The notes below the pieces were generated by a model, which worked only from the letters and a program-made list of their open reading frames with translations, was not told the DNA's origin and did no database searches. DNA of 5,776 nucleotides from a bacterium (GTDB taxonomy: Bacteria > Cyanobacteriota > Vampirovibrionia > Obscuribacterales > Obscuribacteraceae), in assembly GCA_030431355.1 (NCBI GenBank), contig JAUIJG010000338.1:1-5776 (forward strand). Reading direction: 5' to 3'. Shown in pieces: positions 4,943 through 5,776 of the stretch; position 1 is the stretch's first letter; each line of letters opens with the position of its first letter. The position numbers and the translations under genes are program-made.

Positions 4943-5560
4943 CTATTTCTTACCTTCGAAGAAGCTCTTCAAATTCTTGAGCATTTTAAAACCGGACATC
5001 CCCCACTTGAGCAGGTTTCGCTCTTTCGCCATGAGGAGCTTCACCACCGGTACCAGGTCTTTAACCAGGTCAAGACCGGAGAAAACCGCCTCGTCTTCAG
5101 CTGCTCCTTTGAGCTTGTCATTCAACTGCACAAGTTGTTGGCGATAAATTGGAAGATTGAAAAGGGCAAAATCTCTTCCGAAGAGGGCAACCTCCTCCAT
5201 CTCTATGAGCCTTTTCTTTATCAATTTGTAGGTGAAAGGTAGACTTGCAAAAAATGCGATTACAAAGGTTGCTCCGGTGATGAACAGGATCTTAACTATA
5301 TCCAACATCACCTTGCCGTTGCCTTCGGTGGAAAATTCCAGATAAATTCTAAAAGCAATAATTGATAGGGGAATCATGGCCACCAGAATGAGAATCATGA
5401 TTCCCTTTTGCATAAGTTTTCGGTGTTCCTGCTCTTTGACAAAGCTGAACCCAGCCGACAACCCCCCGAAAACTTCCGGGTTTTCGCTTATGACCAAGGA
5501 AGCGCTCCGAGAGATAGTCTCGGCATCCTTATTTGATTTTTTTATCTCGCTGGGACTCAT
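4943..5560 (-). CDS. Unrecognised two-TM membrane protein
   Basis: The product is 205 aa and I do not recognise the family. A hydrophilic N-terminus (1-50) is followed by two hydrophobic helices, about residues 53-72 (MILILVAMIPLSIIAF core) and 88-109 (IVKILFITGATFVIAFFASL), joined by a short loop. The remaining C-terminal ~95 residues are charged and probably helical, ending in a Lys/Phe-rich stretch (FKMLKNLKSFFEGKK). The KLIKKR after the second helix suggests, by the positive-inside rule, that both ends are cytoplasmic. AAAGGAA lies a few bases before the ATG, inside the 14-nt gap after the acyl-CoA dehydrogenase stop, which supports this start and the operon. The stop lies 26 nt before the polyprenyl synthase gene. 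A membrane anchor or scaffold for the neighbouring enzymes is only a guess. Confidence 0.8.
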   Translation of the reverse strand: MSPSEIKKSNKDAETISRSASLVISENPEVFGGLSAGFSFVKEQEHRKLMQKGIMILILVAMIPLSIIAFRIYLEFSTEGNGKVMLDIVKILFITGATFVIAFFASLPFTYKLIKKRLIEMEEVALFGRDFALFNLPIYRQQLVQLNDKLKGAAEDEAVFSGLDLVKDLVPVVKLLMAKERNLLKWGMSGFKMLKNLKSFFEGKK

Positions 5561-5563
5561 TGC

Positions 5564-5570
5564 TTCCTTT
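5564..5570 (-). promoter_or_regulatory. Ribosome binding site of the two-TM membrane protein gene
   Basis: AAAGGAA on the minus strand sits about 4-5 nt before the ATG at 5560. It falls entirely within the short gap after the upstream gene's TAA. It is the clearest Shine-Dalgarno in the right-hand operon and decides this start. Confidence 0.65.
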
Positions 5571-5574
5571 CGGC

Positions 5575-5776
5575 TTACTTCAAGAGGGCTCTTGCGATTA
5601 GCATTCTCTGTATCTGGTTAGTGCCTTCATAGATCTGACCTGCTTTAGCATCTCGGAAGATTCTCTCAAGCAGAAGATCAGGCTTCAGTCCTTCCATCCC
5701 CAGGATAGACATTGCTTCGGTGGAGACTTTCATGGCTGCGTCGGTAGCGGTGGTTTTAGCCATGGCTGCCAGGGTT
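5575..5776 (-). CDS. Acyl-CoA dehydrogenase, C-terminal end (5' partial)
   Basis: Only about the last 67 residues are inside the window; the frame is open through the right edge (TLAAMAKTTATDAAM). The segment matches the C-terminal helical domain of FAD-dependent acyl-CoA dehydrogenases: AAMKVSTEAMSILG, then ERIFRDAKAGQIYEGTNQIQR and a short ARALLK end. The Glu of IYEGT is the catalytic base position in short- and medium-chain members, so the enzyme looks active. The usual GGYGY-like block here reads GMEGLKPD, a modest deviation. The visible Met codons are internal, not true starts. It is the first visible gene of the minus-strand operon, 14 nt before the two-TM protein gene. Its role may be beta-oxidation or branched-chain acyl-CoA turnover; substrate class cannot be told from this fragment. 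Confidence 0.9.
   Translation of the reverse strand, partial: TLAAMAKTTATDAAMKVSTEAMSILGMEGLKPDLLLERIFRDAKAGQIYEGTNQIQRMLIARALLK

Noticed and set aside
4928..5242. Plus-strand 104-codon frame
   Set aside because: It is antisense to the two-TM membrane protein gene, which has a good ribosome binding site and operon spacing.

Overview
The window reads as a piece of a mid-GC bacterial chromosome. The best taxonomic clue is a geranylgeranyl-type polyprenyl synthase gene followed directly by a divergent-PAP2 (DUF212) gene. From memory this pairing is common in Cyanobacteria. The acyl-CoA dehydrogenase and the Q/P-rich tandem ribbon-helix-helix protein would suit a non-photosynthetic relative such as Melainabacteria/Obscuribacterales. 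This is inference; no rRNA or other marker gene is present.

Left part (1-1836, + strand): a tightly coupled three-gene set. It holds the 3' end of a membrane protein resembling the TIGR04222 family and ending in a Cys-Gly-Gly repeat, then a DUF692/MNIO (multinuclear non-heme iron oxidative enzyme) gene, then a basic protein whose start overlaps the MNIO stop by 4 nt (GTGA). MNIO enzymes modify cysteine-containing peptides with the help of a partner protein. The simplest reading is that the Cys-rich tail is the substrate, DUF692 the catalyst and the third protein the partner. This putative ribosomally made, post-translationally modified peptide (RiPP)-like system is the most interesting content here.

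Middle (1837-3206): a pyrimidine-rich 3' region and two hairpins lie between convergent genes. One hairpin is a good intrinsic terminator for the minus-strand gene. That gene encodes a protein with two ribbon-helix-helix-like repeats and a long Q/P tail. About 400 bases of mostly unassigned intergenic DNA follow.

Right part (3207-5776, - strand): an apparent operon read right to left, with gaps of 14, 26 and 33 nt. It comprises an acyl-CoA dehydrogenase (C-terminal end only; the rest lies beyond the right edge), an unrecognised two-TM membrane protein, a CrtE/IspA-type polyprenyl diphosphate synthase with two insertions, and a divergent PAP2 protein. The last two suggest isoprenoid-lipid synthesis at the membrane; the link to the acyl-CoA dehydrogenase is unclear. 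Both operons' promoters appear to lie outside the window.
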